A DNA stretch of 64,000 nt, taken from the NCBI RefSeq assembly GCF_026262505.1, contig NC_067205.1, forward strand, positions 15,748,001 to 15,812,000. Direction: 5' to 3'. How positions within the stretch are numbered: position 1 is the stretch's first letter; each line of letters opens with the position of its first letter. Below the pieces are notes generated by a model that saw only the letters and a list, made by a program, of their open reading frames with translations, had not been told where the DNA came from and did no database searches. Source of the stretch: Trichomonas vaginalis G3. Lineage: Eukaryota; Parabasalia; Trichomonadida; Trichomonadidae. Below, piece after piece: positions 61,936-64,000 of this stretch. The translations under genes were made by a program, and so were the position numbers.

Positions 61936-62178
61936 TTAATACGGTTGAGGTGTTGGATTTGGTTGCCAACTAGACTGTGGTGCAGGTTCAGGCTGTTGTA
62001 TAACAGGAGCTTGTTCTTCTGGTTCAGGGTCTTTAGGTATAATACCAACAAACTGACCTACTCTTTTACCAATATTTTTGACTCCGTTCCAAATTCCTCT
62101 TCCTACGGTTTTTATTCCATTCCATATACCTCTTCCAACATTTCGAAAGAAGTTTCCTATTCTTCCAAAGAAACCCAT
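61936..62178 (-). CDS. Amphipathic Gly/Trp-rich small protein, 80 residues
   Basis: Open frame MGFFGRIGNFFRNVGRGIWN with a repeated GRGIWNG(I/V)K motif forming a cationic amphipathic helix, followed by a proline-rich acidic tail (PKDPEPEEQAP). Position 2 is Gly, as in the 133-residue protein. The pattern suggests a membrane-disrupting virion peptide; this is inference from composition. Convergent with 61084-61932, three bases apart. Confidence 0.55.
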   Translation of the reverse strand: MGFFGRIGNFFRNVGRGIWNGIKTVGRGIWNGVKNIGKRVGQFVGIIPKDPEPEEQAPVIQQPEPAPQSSWQPNPTPQPY

Positions 62179-62196
62179 TTTACTATATGTAAAAAT

Positions 62197-62559
62197 CTAA
62201 TGTCCACCTAGTCTCTTACGTTTCCTGTTGAGTTCCATAGCATTCTTTAACTGGAGCTCATACATTCTGTTTCTCCTCTGGTAGAAAACATATTCTGGGT
62301 CAACTCCTGTGTTCGCGTCATCTGCATAAAGTTGTTTATATCCCACTTCGGGGTTTGTATAAAACTCTTTCCATCTCATATTTGCATACCATGGTGGCAA
62401 ACCTAACGCAGCGTCATTTGACATGGCAGTTTGCATTTGTACATCTGTTGGCACTTGACCATAGTTTGCCATTGCAGTTTGTATTCTAACTTCATTTGGA
62501 ATATTCTCTGGGTTTGGTTGTCCAGGTTGCTGTGCATTCGCTAAGTTCTGTGCGTCCAT
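62197..62559 (-). CDS. Unknown 120-residue protein
   Basis: Open frame MDAQNLANAQQPGQPNPENI with two internal repeats of (V/T)(R/D)(I/V)QTAM(A/S)N, an aromatic middle (PPWYANMRWKEFYTNP) and a basic end (MELNRKRKRLGGH). No family is recognised. Lies in a same-strand run with the small membrane protein and methyltransferase. Confidence 0.6.
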   Translation of the reverse strand: MDAQNLANAQQPGQPNPENIPNEVRIQTAMANYGQVPTDVQMQTAMSNDAALGLPPWYANMRWKEFYTNPEVGYKQLYADDANTGVDPEYVFYQRRNRMYELQLKNAMELNRKRKRLGGH

Positions 62560-62582
62560 TTAATATTAGATAAAAATATCTC

Positions 62583-62714
62583 TTACGAGTACATATACTG
62601 AACATTTGCAGGCATTGGTTCATCTTCATATTCTCTGTATTTTTCTGCCACGTCAAATAAATAGATGACACAATGGAAAAAACCTAAAACAAGTAGTCCT
62701 ATTTCAAACCACAT
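62583..62714 (-). CDS. Small single-pass membrane protein, 43 residues
   Basis: Short frame from the ATG at 62714: MWFEIGLLVLGFFHCVIYLF forms one hydrophobic segment, then a charged tail with EKYREYEDEPMP. The start overlaps the last 16 bp of the methyltransferase gene on the same strand, which supports translation-linked or compact packing. Small membrane proteins are frequent in virus-like elements with internal membranes or entry roles. Function unknown. Confidence 0.5.
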   Translation of the reverse strand: MWFEIGLLVLGFFHCVIYLFDVAEKYREYEDEPMPANVQYMYS

Positions 62715-63517
62715 TTACTTACTAGTAAAATTTCTTTGTTATGACACTTTCTCCGGTTTATAGGACCTCTCTCATATTCTATCTTGTCATATCTAAACTC
62801 ATAGGCATGTATGTCCTCTAACCATCTCATAACGGTTTCCAAACCACTTTTATCGGATGTAAAGTAAAAGCATGGACAGTTATGTAAAACGTCTAAAGTT
62901 TCTAAAGAGTCTCTCAAAGTCCAGTCTACTTGGTATTGAAAATCGCATGTGTTATAGAACGGCGGGTCCACTATAAAGAAAACATTTTCCTTGTCTTTAT
63001 ATTTTTCATACAACTCTGTCCAATGACATCTCACAAACTCTATACCCTCAATATATTTTTCTATGTCCTCTTTGAAAACATTTGTATAGTTAAGATATAA
63101 AACGTTTGACATAAGTGTTTCAATGTCATGAACTCTTATAGAACCACTATATAATAGTCTAGCAGATATACTATCCCAGTCTATATATTCTGCTTTTTTC
63201 AAAACCTCTCTCACAATATTTTTCTTATCTAATGGTATACGTTCCATCTTACCTATAGGTATCTTTTCTTTTAACTCTTTCAATATATTGTTTGTGTCTG
63301 GTATATGTTTGAGACGGTCCATATAGTTGTCGAAGTCATTGCATATAATCTTTGAGTCTGGGAATATTGTATGGCACAAATGGGATATATAGAAACTTCC
63401 ACCGAACAAATCTACAAATGTTAGACCATTCGGTAGTTTCTTAAGTTCTCTCAATATAATATCTTTACATTTACTCTTATTTCCAAAGAAGGGTAACGGT
63501 GGTTTTGTAAAATTCAT
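62699..63517 (-). CDS. DNA adenine methyltransferase (D12/Dam-like)
   Basis: Open 272-residue frame. SAM-binding block PFFGNKSK (residues 9-16) and VDLFGGSF (35-42), and the catalytic DPPFYNT at 184-190, the order of the D12 class of N6-adenine methyltransferases, to which Dam (GATC) belongs. The target specificity cannot be read from sequence. It might mark element DNA, for protection or control. AT leader before the ATG (TTTTTATTATTATATATAA). It is the last gene before the right terminal repeat. Confidence 0.85.
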   Translation of the reverse strand: MNFTKPPLPFFGNKSKCKDIILRELKKLPNGLTFVDLFGGSFYISHLCHTIFPDSKIICNDFDNYMDRLKHIPDTNNILKELKEKIPIGKMERIPLDKKNIVREVLKKAEYIDWDSISARLLYSGSIRVHDIETLMSNVLYLNYTNVFKEDIEKYIEGIEFVRCHWTELYEKYKDKENVFFIVDPPFYNTCDFQYQVDWTLRDSLETLDVLHNCPCFYFTSDKSGLETVMRWLEDIHAYEFRYDKIEYERGPINRRKCHNKEILLVSKCGLK

Positions 63518-63540
63518 TTATATATAATAATAAAAATGTT

Positions 63541-63695
63541 TTTTCCTGAAAAGTGACAGAAAAGGCTTCTCAAAGTATACTTCCTTGGAACGCCCGTAAC
63601 TTTTCCTGTAGCGACGATAGACCCTTACTTGTCCGGACAAAGTTATACTAAACATCTTCAGGGCTAGAGGGCACGAAGTGCCTGGAGGCCCCACT
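63541..63695 (-). repeat. Right terminal inverted repeat of Polinton copy 2
   Basis: About 155 bp matching, inverted, the left terminal repeat: TTGTCCGGACAA block, TAGCGACGATAGACC, and at the tip GGCAC-ttc-GTGCC (read inward) and AGTGGGG. It has a single hairpin block; the stem differs from the left end by paired changes. Confidence 0.85.
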
Positions 63696-63711
63696 AAAAA
63701 AAAAAAAAGTA

Positions 63712-64000
63712 GTGGGGTTGACAACAAGGGTTGCCCAAACTTCCTTTTCTTCGTGTTTCTCTTCTTCCTCTTCTTCTTCGTGTTTCTTTTCTTCCTCTTC
63801 TTCCTCGAAAATTCCTTCTTCAATTCTGTGTTCACGAAGTACGGTGTTGCATGTTCTGTCCTTTCCGAGTACCTTCCAGATGGCGTCTATCTCTTCGAAG
63901 AAACGGTAGATGAGTCTGGCAAGGTTTTGGTTCTCTATGTTGTATTGGCGCAAGGTTTCCGCGAAATCGTTCAGGACTTTCTTATTGGAAGCTTGGTTCG
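63712..64000 (-). pseudogene. Gene fragment cut by the Polinton right end, open at window edge
   Basis: On the minus strand a frame is open from the window edge through NDFAETLRQYNIENQN, a helical part, and an acidic Glu/Lys/His tract of over 30 residues (EEEEEEKKHEEEEEEEKHEE). It then runs into an A-tract and the Polinton terminus. The 5' part lies outside the window, so neither start nor family can be given. Next to the A-tract is GTAGTGGGGTTGAC, which resembles a Polinton tip, so this may be another element or the target copy. Confidence 0.45.

Larger units (their letters stand above)
36312..63695 (+). mobile_element. Polinton/Maverick copy 2 (both ends present, partly broken)
   Basis: About 27.4 kb, with AGTGGGG-type inverted termini at both ends. 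Order: Q/P-rich structural region, major capsid, convergent small gene, coiled-coil gene, minor capsid-like gene, SF3 helicase, two small genes, packaging ATPase, a repeat-rich accessory block with KilA-N and duplicated gene families, the front of polymerase B, small structural genes, integrase, tail-fibre-like protein, minor structural protein, membrane-active-like peptide, and adenine methyltransferase. Broken, with about ten breaks mostly in the left and middle thirds; the right third looks whole. No exact target-site duplication is visible because the flanks are A-tracts. Confidence 0.9.

Noticed and set aside
1381-63695. Adenovirus-type (Ulp1-like) maturation protease expected in Polintons
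   Set aside because: I looked for a His-Asp/Glu-Gln-Cys cysteine protease pattern and did not find a convincing one. It may be one of the unknown genes, but I do not assign it.
1-64000. tRNA and rRNA genes
   Set aside because: No tRNA-like B-box/anticodon arrangement or rRNA-like conserved stretch stood out by eye. A covariance search was not possible, so absence is not proven.

Overview
The window looks like chromosomal DNA of a parabasalid protist, most likely Trichomonas vaginalis or a close relative. The reasons are AT-rich, intron-less coding DNA, a short two-repeat Myb-like gene of the kind that lineage has in large numbers (508-1071), and two closely related Polinton/Maverick elements in the style known from T. 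vaginalis. This is inference from protein and repeat character; no database search was possible.

Layout. 1-1380 is host DNA with the Myb gene. 1381-36099 is Polinton copy 1: a left terminal repeat, structural genes, an SF3 helicase, a packaging ATPase, KilA-N genes, an HNH endonuclease and DNA polymerase B. It is broken, incomplete at its right end, and has an 18.5 kb foreign element inside its helicase gene. About 200 bp of AT-rich DNA (36100-36311) separates it from Polinton copy 2 (36312-63695), which keeps both terminal repeats. Copy 2's right third looks largely whole (integrase, tail-fibre-like protein, small structural proteins, adenine methyltransferase), while its left part and middle contain breaks. 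A gene fragment running off the window end (63712-64000) lies beyond it. Both Polintons are treated here as fossils.

The most unusual object is the 18.5 kb insertion at 8050-26541. It is one giant inverted repeat: two nearly identical arms (8050-16789 and 16938-26541) around a unique spacer of about 148 bp. It ends in GTTAGTATAC inverted termini flanked by an 8-bp direct repeat, TCATGAAA. The unoccupied target can be read in Polinton copy 2 at about 43563-43570. Each arm carries a second, divergent SF3 primase-helicase-like gene, an HNH endonuclease, two small unknown genes, KilA-N remnants, and several kilobases of 24-25 bp iteron-like repeats towards the centre. No transposase, integrase or capsid gene is recognisable in it. 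It looks like an undescribed mobile replicon, perhaps a satellite of Polintons, inserted into the Polinton gene homologous to its own helicase.

A second layer of structure runs through both elements. Short perfect palindromes are centred on AGATCT or GAATTC, and their arms change together. AT-rich promoter cassettes recur upstream of the right-hand Polinton genes. Gene families are duplicated inside one element: a 280-residue putative minor structural protein (four copies or part-copies in the window), a 313-residue unknown protein (three) and KilA-N proteins (many shards). Iterons and 170-bp repeats are shared between the palindromic element and Polinton copy 2. No rRNA, tRNA or CRISPR array was seen.
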